Shown here piece by piece: positions 18,786-27,227 of a stretch of DNA of 64,000 nt. The first letter of the stretch is position 1. Each line of letters begins with the position of its first letter. A model generated the notes under the pieces. The model saw only the letters and a program-made list of their open reading frames with translations, did no database searches and was not told where the DNA came from. This DNA comes from Pontibacter liquoris (GTDB lineage Bacteria; Bacteroidota; Bacteroidia; Cytophagales; Hymenobacteraceae). The stretch spans positions 434,001 to 498,000 of the forward strand of contig NZ_JALEBG010000001.1 of assembly GCF_022758235.1 (NCBI RefSeq), read 5' to 3'. The translations under genes and the position numbers were made by a program.

Positions 18786-19661
18786 ATGAATGAATCAATA
18801 GTATTGGGGGTGGATATCGGAGGGTCACATATCACGGCAGCCATGGTCGATTTAGAGCGGAAAGCCATTATGCCGGCGGCCTGGGCCCGCAACAGAGTGG
18901 ATGCCCATGGTTCGGCGGAAGAGATCATCGACACCTGGGCTTGTGTGATGGAGCAGGTGCTCCCCTCTGAAACAGCCGCTTCCATCAAGATAGGGATCGC
19001 TATTCCAGGCCCTTTCGACTATGAAGGGGGGATTTCGCTGATCCGAAACCAAAACAAGTATGATGCCCTGTACGGGCGCAATGTAAAAGAACTGCTGGCT
19101 ACCAGGTTGGGTATAAACCACGAAAACATACTGCTGGTAAATGATGCCGGGTGTTTCCTGACAGGGGAGATCTTTAGTGGCGCTGCTGCCGGTGCCCACA
19201 GAGCTGTAGGCTTAACATTGGGTACCGGGCTTGGTTCTGCCAGGTACCGCAACGGCATAGGCAGCGATGCAGACCTATGGCGAGTGCCTTTCAAAGATGC
19301 CATTGCAGAGGAATATCTTTCTACACGGGCCATGGTAAAAAGTTACCAGCGGCTCACGGGCAAAGTGGTGGACGGCGTGGAGGAGCTGGCGCGTCTGTAT
19401 GAGGCAGACCCGCAGGTGAAGCTGGTGTTTAAAGAGCTGGCAGAGAATCTGGCATGTTTCATTGTCACACACCTGCAGCAAGAAAAACCCGATGTGATCG
19501 TGATCGGCGGAAACATTGCCAAAGCCTGGGATTACTTTATACCGGAAACGGAAAAAAGGCTGGCCGCTTATAAGATGCCGGTTTGCCTTCGGAAAGCCGA
19601 ACTGGGCGAAGCGGCCGTGCTGATCGGGGCGGCAAGTTACTGGCAAACAGAACAGGTCTAA
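18786..19661 (+). CDS. ROK-family sugar kinase-like protein
   Basis: 291 residues with the actin-like ATPase fold. The phosphate-binding strand VLGVDIGGSHITAAMV starts the protein, LVNDAGCFLTGE carries the catalytic-type aspartate, and GLTLGTGLGSARYRNG is the second glycine loop. The usual ROK zinc motif (CxCGxxGC) is missing; the corresponding region reads IGSDADLWRVPFKD. That places it in the zinc-free ROK subgroup often found in Bacteroidetes glycan loci. Likely a hexose or mannose kinase acting on the sugar freed by GH125 and GH92. Its stop is separated from the GH92 start by a single base, so the two are coupled. Confidence 0.8.
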   Translation: MNESIVLGVDIGGSHITAAMVDLERKAIMPAAWARNRVDAHGSAEEIIDTWACVMEQVLPSETAASIKIGIAIPGPFDYEGGISLIRNQNKYDALYGRNVKELLATRLGINHENILLVNDAGCFLTGEIFSGAAAGAHRAVGLTLGTGLGSARYRNGIGSDADLWRVPFKDAIAEEYLSTRAMVKSYQRLTGKVVDGVEELARLYEADPQVKLVFKELAENLACFIVTHLQQEKPDVIVIGGNIAKAWDYFIPETEKRLAAYKMPVCLRKAELGEAAVLIGAASYWQTEQV

Positions 19662-19662
19662 A

Positions 19663-21870
19663 ATGAAAAAGCTATCCTATACCTTCCTTATACTTGCCGT
19701 TTGGTCTGTAGCCTCCTGCGTTAAAATCGGGCAGCAGGTCAGCAACAGACCGGCGGTGTATACTTCCGGTAGCGCTGGCCATACACACTATGTGAACCCG
19801 CTGATTGGCACTGCGCCGCTGCTGGACCCCAAGGTGATCGGCTATACGCCGCCAAAAGACTGGCGGGTATGGGCAGGCCTTGTTTTCCCGGGCAGCTCGC
19901 TTCCGAATGCGATGGTGCAGCTGAGCCCGATCACGGAGTTCGGCTCCGGGGCCGGGTATGAGTATGAGGATACGGTGATCCAGGCGTTTACCCATACCAA
20001 CAAAGGGCACTGGAACCTGTGCAATATCCCGGTGCTTCCGGTAACGGGCAGCACAGCGGGGAAGGATAATTTCCGCTCCCGGTTCTCCCACGACCAAGAA
20101 ACTGTTGCGGCGGGCTTTTACGGCGTGCTGCTCCAGGATTATGGGGTGCAGGTCAATCTCACGTCCACGCTCCGCTGCGGCTTTCACCAATACAACTACC
20201 CGGCTAACACGGAGCGCAGCATTGTGTTCGACTTGGCCAAAGCAAACAATAAGGTGCGCAGCTGGCACATTGAGCAGGTGGGCAATGCCGCCGTGCAAGG
20301 CTACCAGGATGTGGGCGAAGACAAAGTATACTTCTACGCCAGCGTGAGCAGCCCTATCAGCAGCCTTGAAAAAAGAGCAGAGAATACGAAAGACGGCCTG
20401 GCGATCCTGCACATCAAGGATGGCGGGAGCAATGCGGTTGAAATGAAGATCGGGCTCTCTTTTGTGAGCATGGCCAATGCAAAGCAGAACCTGGCACGCG
20501 AACTGGGAAACAAATCGTTTGGAGAAGTGCGCAGCGAAGCCAACCAGGTATGGGAGAACCTGCTATCAAAAATTGATGTGAAAGGCGGGACCGAGAAGCA
20601 GAAACAGCTGTTTTATACTTCCCTCTACCGCAGTTTTCTCTGGCCCGCTTTGCGCAGCGATGTGAATGGCCAGTATTCGGACGCGAACGGAGAGGTGGCC
20701 AGTGCGGCCTTCAATTACTATACGGTTCCCTCGCTCTGGGATACGTACCGCAACAAGCTGGTGCTGCTGGGCCTGGTTTCGCCACAGGTAACCACCGATG
20801 TGATCAGATCGCTGAAGGACATAGGTGATAAGAAAGGCTTTATCCCTACTTTTTTCCACGGCGATCATGCGGCTCCTTTTATCACAGGATCTTACCTGCG
20901 GGGCATCGACGGCTTTGATGTGGCGGGAACCTATAAGCTGCTGCTCAGAAACGCCAACGAAGAAGGTGGCACGCGGCCTTTTATCCGGGAGTATATCGAG
21001 AAAGGCTACATTGCAGACCCAGACGTTGCCAACCCGCATGTCGAGACAAAAGCCAAGGCAGGCGTGTCCAAAACCCTGGAGTATGCCTACGACGATTATT
21101 CCCTGGCGCAACTGGCCAAAGCCCTGGGCGACTCGGCCAACTACCGCGGGCTGATGAAGCGCTCGCAGAACTACCGTAATATGTTCGACCCGGCCACACG
21201 GTTTATGCGGGGCAGGCTGGCCAACGGCGAGTGGATAAAGAATTTCAACCCGCAGTACCCTTACTATGAGTATATGTACCGGGAGGCGAATGCCTGGCAG
21301 CTTTCCTTTTTCGCGCCCCACGACATGCCTGGGCTGGTAGCCCTCTACGGCGGCGAAAAAGGCTTTGAATCAAAGCTCGACTCGCTCTTCACCGTGCCCT
21401 GGAACCCCAACTACATTGCCCGCAACGTCTCGACCTTTATCGGGCAGTACTGCCACGGTAACCAACCCGACCATGAGGCGCCCTTCGCCTATCATTTTAT
21501 CGGCAAGCCGGAAAAATCGCAGCAGATCATCGATAAGATCCTCAACGAACTGTATGGCATTGGCGAACAGGGCCTGGCATTAAGCGGCATGGACGATGCC
21601 GGGGAGATGTCTTCCTGGTATGTGTTCAGTGCGCTGGGGCTATACCCTTTTTCGCCTGCCGATGCCTCTTACCTGGTAACCGTGCCACTTTTTGAGGAGG
21701 TGCGCTGGAAATTGAACGACGGGAAAGAACTGGTTCTTAAAAAGCCTGGAAAAGGCAGGGATTTAAAGGCCATACTAGTGAATGGGAAGCAAAACGAGGG
21801 GTATTTTGTCCCGCATACGCTTTTCCGCAACGGTGGCGAAATAACAATCATGACCGGAAGCGGCCAGTAA
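19663..21870 (+). CDS. Glycoside hydrolase family 92 alpha-mannosidase-like lipoprotein
   Basis: 735 residues, exported as a lipoprotein (LAVWSVASC). GH92 sequence features include YVNPLIGTAPLLDPK near the N-terminus, SPITEFGSGAGYEY, IQAFTHTNKGHW, the SLWDTYR segment, the GNQPDHEAPFAYHF metal/substrate region and MDDAGEMSSWYVFSALGLYP near the C-terminus. GH92 enzymes are calcium-dependent exo-acting alpha-mannosidases with linkage specificity (1,2, 1,3, 1,4 or 1,6) that cannot be told by eye. Paired here with GH125 and a ROK protein. A second, distant GH92 lies at 32396. TTATACTT copies fall inside the signal-peptide codons (about 19687) and near 20612. Confidence 0.93.
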   Translation: MKKLSYTFLILAVWSVASCVKIGQQVSNRPAVYTSGSAGHTHYVNPLIGTAPLLDPKVIGYTPPKDWRVWAGLVFPGSSLPNAMVQLSPITEFGSGAGYEYEDTVIQAFTHTNKGHWNLCNIPVLPVTGSTAGKDNFRSRFSHDQETVAAGFYGVLLQDYGVQVNLTSTLRCGFHQYNYPANTERSIVFDLAKANNKVRSWHIEQVGNAAVQGYQDVGEDKVYFYASVSSPISSLEKRAENTKDGLAILHIKDGGSNAVEMKIGLSFVSMANAKQNLARELGNKSFGEVRSEANQVWENLLSKIDVKGGTEKQKQLFYTSLYRSFLWPALRSDVNGQYSDANGEVASAAFNYYTVPSLWDTYRNKLVLLGLVSPQVTTDVIRSLKDIGDKKGFIPTFFHGDHAAPFITGSYLRGIDGFDVAGTYKLLLRNANEEGGTRPFIREYIEKGYIADPDVANPHVETKAKAGVSKTLEYAYDDYSLAQLAKALGDSANYRGLMKRSQNYRNMFDPATRFMRGRLANGEWIKNFNPQYPYYEYMYREANAWQLSFFAPHDMPGLVALYGGEKGFESKLDSLFTVPWNPNYIARNVSTFIGQYCHGNQPDHEAPFAYHFIGKPEKSQQIIDKILNELYGIGEQGLALSGMDDAGEMSSWYVFSALGLYPFSPADASYLVTVPLFEEVRWKLNDGKELVLKKPGKGRDLKAILVNGKQNEGYFVPHTLFRNGGEITIMTGSGQ

Positions 21871-21955
21871 CCTGCTGCTTGCTGGCAAAAGGCTTCTGCA
21901 GCGACCGCGGTGAGGAGGAAGGACGAAGTATAAAAGATGAGGTATTTCTTTTATA

Positions 21956-21979
21956 GCTAAAACGGTTTAGTTATCTTGG
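21956..21979 (+). promoter_or_regulatory. LacI-type operator O3 abutting a -7-like box
   Basis: GCTAAAACGGTTTAGT (21956-21971) is followed directly by TATCTTGG (21972-21979), close to TAnnTTTG. Operator, spacing and the upstream TTTCTTTTATAG tract match the susC site at 11366. It lies about 330 bp upstream of the DUF1080 operon start and is the likely LacI-controlled promoter of 22308-27031. Confidence 0.65.
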
Positions 21980-22118
21980 GCTATACTTTCCCATGGCGCG
22001 TATACGCCAGCGGCCGAAAGGGAATGCCAAGTCAGCGGGCAGCATAAGCCCGAGGGGATTATAAAAGCGATTAATTATAGAGTGCAATATGTTTTTGGTT
22101 AATAATAGCTGTGAAGGT

Positions 22119-22147
22119 GAAAGCATTTTCTTTAAGAAAATGCTTTC
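22119..22147. repeat. Perfect 29-bp palindrome in the DUF1080 operon leader
   Basis: GAAAGCATTTTCTT, a single T, then AAGAAAATGCTTTC: two perfect 14-bp arms around one base. It sits between operator O3 and the gene at 22308, within the predicted leader RNA. It could be a protein-binding dyad, or an RNA hairpin if the innermost pairs open. There is no T-run after it, so it is not a standard terminator. Confidence 0.7.
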
Positions 22148-22307
22148 TTCCCACGTCTGCTGCATGGCACCTGAAGCCAGGTTAAAACCAGCCGCAAGCA
22201 CCAGTAGGTGATGATGGCTAAAGCCCGCCATACTTCCGGCACAAGGGGCGCAGCATCTGTTAGTTGAATTTGAATGAATACTGTTATAAAAACTCTTAAC
22301 CTGTAGT

Positions 22308-24182
22308 ATGATAAAATCTATATTCTCGCCGGCCAGGCTAGCAGTAGCAGGCTTCGCTTGGGTGTGTAGCTGCGGAATTCTCCTGGCGCAAGCAAAAGAC
22401 GGGCAAGCCGGTGCAGTGCCGCTAACAGATATGACCTTCTTCAAAAATCCGGGCAAAACCTGGCATATTGCCGGCGATGTGTCGGCTGATATGAAGAAGC
22501 AGAACGTGCTGCATACCTCTGATGGTGCTGGCATACTGGTGAACATGCCTACTAAAAGAAGCCATGGCACCGACCTGTATACCGGCGTAGAACACGGCGA
22601 TATGGATCTGGAGTTGGATTACCTGATGGCCAAAGGGGCCAATTCGGGCATCTACCTGCAGGGGCGCTATGAGCTGCAACTGGAGGATAGCTGGCCTCAA
22701 ACCTTGCCAACGGCTGCCAGCAACGGCGGTGTTTACCAGCGCTGGGACGACAGTAAGCCCAAAGGGCAGCAAGGGTATGAAGGGTATGCGCCCCGCCAGA
22801 ACGTGAGCCGCGCGCCCGGCCTATGGCAACACTTGAAAATCTCTTTCCAGGCGCCCCGCTTTGATGCCAGCGGCAAAAAAACAGAAAATGCCAAATTGCT
22901 GCGCGTTGAGTTGAACGGCGTGCTGATCCATGAAAATGTAGAGCTTTCGGGCCCGACACGCGGCGCTATGGCCAACGACGAAAAACCAACCGGGCCGCTC
23001 CGCTTTCAGGGCGACCATGGCGCGGTGGCTTTCCGCAATATCAGCATAACAGATTACAGCAAGCCCCGGCCGGAGCTGGCAAACCTGACTTATACCGTGT
23101 ATAAAGGCAAGTTTGAAAAGGAGCCTGACTTCAATGCCCTTCCGCCTGAAGCAAAAGGAACGTCGGTGGTGATGACGGGCGGCCTGAAAGAGTTGCCAAA
23201 AGATTTCCTGATCCGCTATACGGGTACCTTGCAGGTGCCACAGGCTGGCGAGTATACCTTTAACCTGAACGCTTCGGGCGGCAGAGGGCAAATGAAGCTC
23301 AATAACAAGGTCGTGATTCCGATGGGTTCTCGCGAACCGCGGGCGAAGGTAACGCTGCCGGCCGGCAACGTGCCGTTTGAGCTGCTCTACACCAAAGTAG
23401 TGGAGTGGGACCAGCCTGCTGTGGGCCTGGCGGTGGCTGGCCCCGGCATACGAGAATACATCCTGGGTGATGCGACAGTGAACAGCAACCGCAACGACGC
23501 GCCGGCTGGCCCGATCCTGGTTGATGCACCTGTAAATACCATCCTGCGCAGCTTTATGGACCTGCCTTCTGAAGAGGTGAACGGGCGTGGTACCCGCGTG
23601 GTGCATGCTGTAAACGTGGGCAACCCTGCTAAAGTAAACTATACCTACGATCCGGATAACGGCAATGTGGTACAGGTATGGCGCGGCGATTTTCTGGATG
23701 CTACCCCGATGTGGTACAGCCGGGGCAACGGGTCTTCCAGACCCGTGGGAGCTGTGCAGTATTTTGGCAAGCCGGCCTTTGCAGTAGCCAAATTAAGTTC
23801 TCCGCAGGCCGCTTGGGCAACCGACACTGTGGGTACCGGTTTCCGGCCCAAAGGCTATGTGCTGGATGCAAACGATCAGCCAACCTTCCGCTATACTGTG
23901 TATGGCACTACGGTAGAAGATCAGATCAGGGTGCTGGAGAATGGCCAGGGAATCAGACGCGAACTGACCGTGCAGAATCCTTCAGGCACACTTTACGCCC
24001 GCCTGGCAGCCGGTACTGCTATCGAGCCTATCTCGAAAGATACGTACCTGGTTGACGGCAAAGCTTATTACCTGCGGGTGGACGATGCCGGCGGCGCCAA
24101 GCCTTTTGTGCGCGATTCGGAGGGCCGGAAAGAGCTCCTCTTGCCTATCCAGGGTAAAGTTAGCTACTCAATCCTTTTCTAA
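22308..24182 (+). CDS. DUF1080 (3-keto-disaccharide hydrolase-like) protein with PA14-like domain
   Basis: 624 residues with an N-terminal export signal ending near LLAQAKDG. Residues about 45-250 form a DUF1080 concanavalin-like jelly roll (DLELDYLMAKGANSGIYLQGRYELQL, VYQRWDDSKPKGQQGYEG). Residues about 265-390 look like a PA14-type carbohydrate-binding domain (RYTGTLQVPQAGEYTFNLNASGGRG). The remaining 230 residues are an unassigned beta-rich region (VVHAVNVGNPAKVNYTYDPDNG). DUF1080 proteins include 3-keto-glycoside hydrolases and lectin-like binders; which applies here is uncertain. It leads a run with a haem-c protein 19 bp downstream and a second DUF1080 gene. Confidence 0.8.
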   Translation: MIKSIFSPARLAVAGFAWVCSCGILLAQAKDGQAGAVPLTDMTFFKNPGKTWHIAGDVSADMKKQNVLHTSDGAGILVNMPTKRSHGTDLYTGVEHGDMDLELDYLMAKGANSGIYLQGRYELQLEDSWPQTLPTAASNGGVYQRWDDSKPKGQQGYEGYAPRQNVSRAPGLWQHLKISFQAPRFDASGKKTENAKLLRVELNGVLIHENVELSGPTRGAMANDEKPTGPLRFQGDHGAVAFRNISITDYSKPRPELANLTYTVYKGKFEKEPDFNALPPEAKGTSVVMTGGLKELPKDFLIRYTGTLQVPQAGEYTFNLNASGGRGQMKLNNKVVIPMGSREPRAKVTLPAGNVPFELLYTKVVEWDQPAVGLAVAGPGIREYILGDATVNSNRNDAPAGPILVDAPVNTILRSFMDLPSEEVNGRGTRVVHAVNVGNPAKVNYTYDPDNGNVVQVWRGDFLDATPMWYSRGNGSSRPVGAVQYFGKPAFAVAKLSSPQAAWATDTVGTGFRPKGYVLDANDQPTFRYTVYGTTVEDQIRVLENGQGIRRELTVQNPSGTLYARLAAGTAIEPISKDTYLVDGKAYYLRVDDAGGAKPFVRDSEGRKELLLPIQGKVSYSILF

Positions 24183-24201
24183 CGTTTGATCTGTAATTCG
24201 A

Positions 24202-26199
24202 ATGAATCCTATCTATAAAAATATATTAGCTGGTGCAGCCCGGCAAATGATGTTTGTTACCGCTGTAATGGCCGGGCTGAGTACCGCCGCCCTGGCACAG
24301 GAGTCGCCTAAAGAAGAAGACTTTTTCCGGATAACAGGGGTCAGCATTCCCGAAGGCGTTTTGCTCGAAGTTGGTGGCATGGTGAGGCTGCCGAACGGCG
24401 ACCTGGGGATTTCCACCCGTCGCGGGGAGGTATACATTGCCGAAAACCCGACCAGCCCGCGGCCATACTTCCGCAAGTTTGCTACCGGCCTGCACGAGAT
24501 CTTGGGGCTGGCCTACAAAGATGGCTCACTGTACTGCGCCCAGCGCGGTGAGTTAACCCGCCTGGAGGATACCAACAAGGATGGCAAAGCCGATGTATAC
24601 GAAACAGTGTACGAATGGCCTTTATCCGGCCACTACCACGAGTATAGCTTTGGCCCCAAGATCGCCCCGGACGGCACTTTCTTTGTTTCGGCGAACGTGG
24701 CGTTTGGCGATGAGCAGTGGTACCGCGGCGAAAGCCGGGTGCCGTGGCGCGGGTGGATCATGAACATCAATGGAAAAGGCCAGATGCAGCCCTGGGCAAC
24801 GGGTATGCGTTCTCCGGCAGGCCTGGGCATCATTGATGGCCAGGTGTTCTATACCGAAAACCAGGGCGACTGGATGGGATCGGGTGGTCTCTGGCACGTG
24901 GGCAAAGGCGCCTTTACCGGCCATCCGGCCGGCTTGCGTTGGGCAGGACAGCCTAATTCGCCTGTGAAACTCACCATGGAGCAGCTGTATGCCGTAGTGG
25001 ACCCACGGGAGAACAAAAATGCCGAGGGCCGCTATATCAAACCCGAGAACGTGGTAGACGAAGACTTTAAAACCTTGTTCGAAGCCCGCGAAAAACTGCC
25101 CCAAATTCAGTTGCCTGCCGTATGGCTGCCCCATGGCATCCTAGGCATTTCCAACTCAGAACCTATCGAGATACCTAAAGAGAACTTCGGCCCATTTGGC
25201 GGACAGGTGCTGGTAGGCGACCAGGGGATGAGCATTATCTCCCGGGTGTTCCTGGAGAAAGTGAAGGGCGAGTACCAGGGCGCTTCTTTCATGTTCCGAA
25301 GCGGCTTTCAGTCGGGTGTGCTCCGCATGGCATGGGCCAAGGATGGCTCCTTGTTTGTAGGCGAAACGAACCGCGGATGGGGCTCTGCCGGTGATGAGAA
25401 CCAGGGCCTGCAGCGCCTGGTCTGGAACAACAGCGTACCATTTGAAATGCGTGCTGTACGGGCTATGCCGGATGGCTTTGAAATAGAATTTACCAAACCG
25501 GTCGATATCAAGTCGGCCGAGAACATTGCTTCTTATAACGTATCCAGCTTCATCTACAAGTACCACCCTGTTTACGGCAGCCCGCCGGTTAACACGGAAG
25601 AGTGCACGGTAAAAGGCGTGAAAGTGTCTCCGGATGGTATGAAGGCCCGCATCGTGGTGGAAAACCTGCGCCGCTACTACATCCACAACATTACCCTGGA
25701 TGGCGTTCGGGAAAGAGACAACAGCTACTCGCTGGTGCATCCAACGGCCTACTATACTTTGAACAATATTCCGGAAGGGCAGAAGCTGCCGCTCAGCGAA
25801 CTGAAGACCGGTAAGGCTAAAGCATCAAACGTAAAAAGTGCGGCTGCCGGCACAAAGCAGACGAAGGCAGCTGCCAGCAACGCGGCCCCTGCTAAACCGG
25901 CAGCTAAAGCAACTGCCAAAGCACCAGCAAAGGCGCCTGCTTATGCCGAAGTAAAAGGTCTTCTGGCCAAGTATACTTGCCTTGCCTGCCATAATCCTAC
26001 TAAAAAGCAGATCGGGCCGGCCTACACCGAAGTGGCTAAACGCAAATACACTGCCCAGAAGATCGTGGAGCTGATCCACAACCCGAACCCGCAAAACTGG
26101 CCTGATTATGCGACAGAAATGCCGCCTATGCCGCAGGTACCCAAAGCCGATGCGATGAAGATCGCCCTGTGGATAAACTCGCTGAACGAATCCAAATAA
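24202..26199 (+). CDS. Secreted sugar-dehydrogenase-like beta-propeller with C-terminal cytochrome c domain
   Basis: 665 residues with signal peptide (FVTAVMAGLSTAALAQ). Residues about 35-430 are a beta-propeller of the kind seen in soluble sugar dehydrogenases and membrane-bound dehydrogenase proteins of planctomycetes (GVLLEVGGMVRLPNGDLGISTRRGEVYIAE, CAQRGELTRLEDTNKDGKAD, MRSPAGLGIIDG). A C-terminal Ala/Lys/Pro-rich linker at about 540-585 leads to a small cytochrome c with the haem site CLACH and an axial Met in MPPMPQV. It could pass electrons from a sugar-oxidising step to the respiratory chain. Its place between two DUF1080 genes suggests a 3-keto-sugar route. Confidence 0.78.
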   Translation: MNPIYKNILAGAARQMMFVTAVMAGLSTAALAQESPKEEDFFRITGVSIPEGVLLEVGGMVRLPNGDLGISTRRGEVYIAENPTSPRPYFRKFATGLHEILGLAYKDGSLYCAQRGELTRLEDTNKDGKADVYETVYEWPLSGHYHEYSFGPKIAPDGTFFVSANVAFGDEQWYRGESRVPWRGWIMNINGKGQMQPWATGMRSPAGLGIIDGQVFYTENQGDWMGSGGLWHVGKGAFTGHPAGLRWAGQPNSPVKLTMEQLYAVVDPRENKNAEGRYIKPENVVDEDFKTLFEAREKLPQIQLPAVWLPHGILGISNSEPIEIPKENFGPFGGQVLVGDQGMSIISRVFLEKVKGEYQGASFMFRSGFQSGVLRMAWAKDGSLFVGETNRGWGSAGDENQGLQRLVWNNSVPFEMRAVRAMPDGFEIEFTKPVDIKSAENIASYNVSSFIYKYHPVYGSPPVNTEECTVKGVKVSPDGMKARIVVENLRRYYIHNITLDGVRERDNSYSLVHPTAYYTLNNIPEGQKLPLSELKTGKAKASNVKSAAAGTKQTKAAASNAAPAKPAAKATAKAPAKAPAYAEVKGLLAKYTCLACHNPTKKQIGPAYTEVAKRKYTAQKIVELIHNPNPQNWPDYATEMPPMPQVPKADAMKIALWINSLNESK

Positions 26200-26287
26200 G
26201 GAAATCAGCCGGGAGTAAACGGGCTGTTGCCTGGTATGTGGCCGGGCCTGTAAATGAAAATTGATTTTTGACGCTTATACTTAAAAG

Positions 26288-27031
26288 ATGATCCAGATAA
26301 ACAAAGTAACGGGCCTGATGCTGTTGCTGGTTGCTGTACTTGCGGTGAGTGCCTGTGCCACCAAAGGAGGCAGCGCCACCGGCAAAGCGGATAATACCTT
26401 AACGAAAGCCGAAAAGGCTGCCGGCTGGGTGCTGCTTTTCGACGGAACCAGCCTGGAACATTGGCGTGGGTTTCATAAAGAGAATGCACCCGCTGCCTGG
26501 CAGGTAGAAGACGGCGCAATTGCGCTGGTAGGTGGCCAGGGAGGCGACATCATCTCTAAAAAGGAATATGAGAACTTTGAGCTGATGCTGGACTGGAAGA
26601 TTTCGGAAGGCGGCAACAGCGGTATTTTCTTTCATGTGTCCGAAGATCCCAAGTTTAAGTATACCTGGCAGACCGGCCCTGAAATGCAGATCATAGACGA
26701 CGAGCGGCACCCGGATGCTAAACAAGGCAAGAACAACAACCGGCAAGCCGGTACCAACTACGACATGCACCCGCTGGCAACCCCGGCAGTGAAGCCCGTA
26801 GGAGAGTACAATACCGTGCGCCTGGTGGTGAAAGACGGCCATGTGGAACAGTACCTGAATGGCAAAAAAGTAGTGGAATATAATTTGTGGAGCCCGGAGT
26901 GGGAAGCCCTGGTGAAAGGAAGCAAGTTTGCCAGCATGCCTGAGTACGGCCAGTACAAGAGCGGGTATATTGCCCTGCAGGACCATGGCGACAAAGTATG
27001 GTTCAAAAACATCAAGATCCGACCTTTATAA
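26288..27031 (+). CDS. DUF1080 lipoprotein (3-keto-disaccharide hydrolase-like)
   Basis: 247 residues. The lipoprotein signal MLLLVAVLAVSAC is followed by a single DUF1080 domain (WVLLFDGTSLEHWRGF, NFELMLDWKISEGGNSGIFFHV, EMQIIDDERHPDAK, GYIALQDHGDKVWFKNIKIRPL). This is the compact form of the family, whose studied members hydrolyse 3-keto-glycosides produced by a Gfo/Idh-type dehydrogenase; such an oxidoreductase lies at 34877. A TTATACTT copy is in the 12 bp before the start. A terminator follows at 27151. Confidence 0.82.
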   Translation: MIQINKVTGLMLLLVAVLAVSACATKGGSATGKADNTLTKAEKAAGWVLLFDGTSLEHWRGFHKENAPAAWQVEDGAIALVGGQGGDIISKKEYENFELMLDWKISEGGNSGIFFHVSEDPKFKYTWQTGPEMQIIDDERHPDAKQGKNNNRQAGTNYDMHPLATPAVKPVGEYNTVRLVVKDGHVEQYLNGKKVVEYNLWSPEWEALVKGSKFASMPEYGQYKSGYIALQDHGDKVWFKNIKIRPL

Positions 27032-27150
27032 GTATCCTGCGGCCAGCTTTTTTTCGCTAGTGTGAGAATGGTTAGAAAAGAAGGCGGGCTGCAGGTATAA
27101 TTTCCAGGAAGTAGGCTGCAGAGCCTGTTGCTCCTGGCTGTTACAGGCTG

Positions 27151-27189
27151 AGAGAACCTGCTGTGCATAACGCGGCAGGTTCTCTGGTT
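27151..27189 (+). terminator. Hairpin terminator between DUF1080 and DUF4965 genes
   Basis: AGAGAACCTGC (27151-27161) pairs perfectly with GCAGGTTCTCT (27175-27185) around a 13-nt loop; GGTTT follows. The T-run is short, so strength is uncertain. Confidence 0.6.
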
Positions 27190-27227
27190 TGATGTATCGT
27201 TTACGAAACCACTAAAACCGCTGCTTC

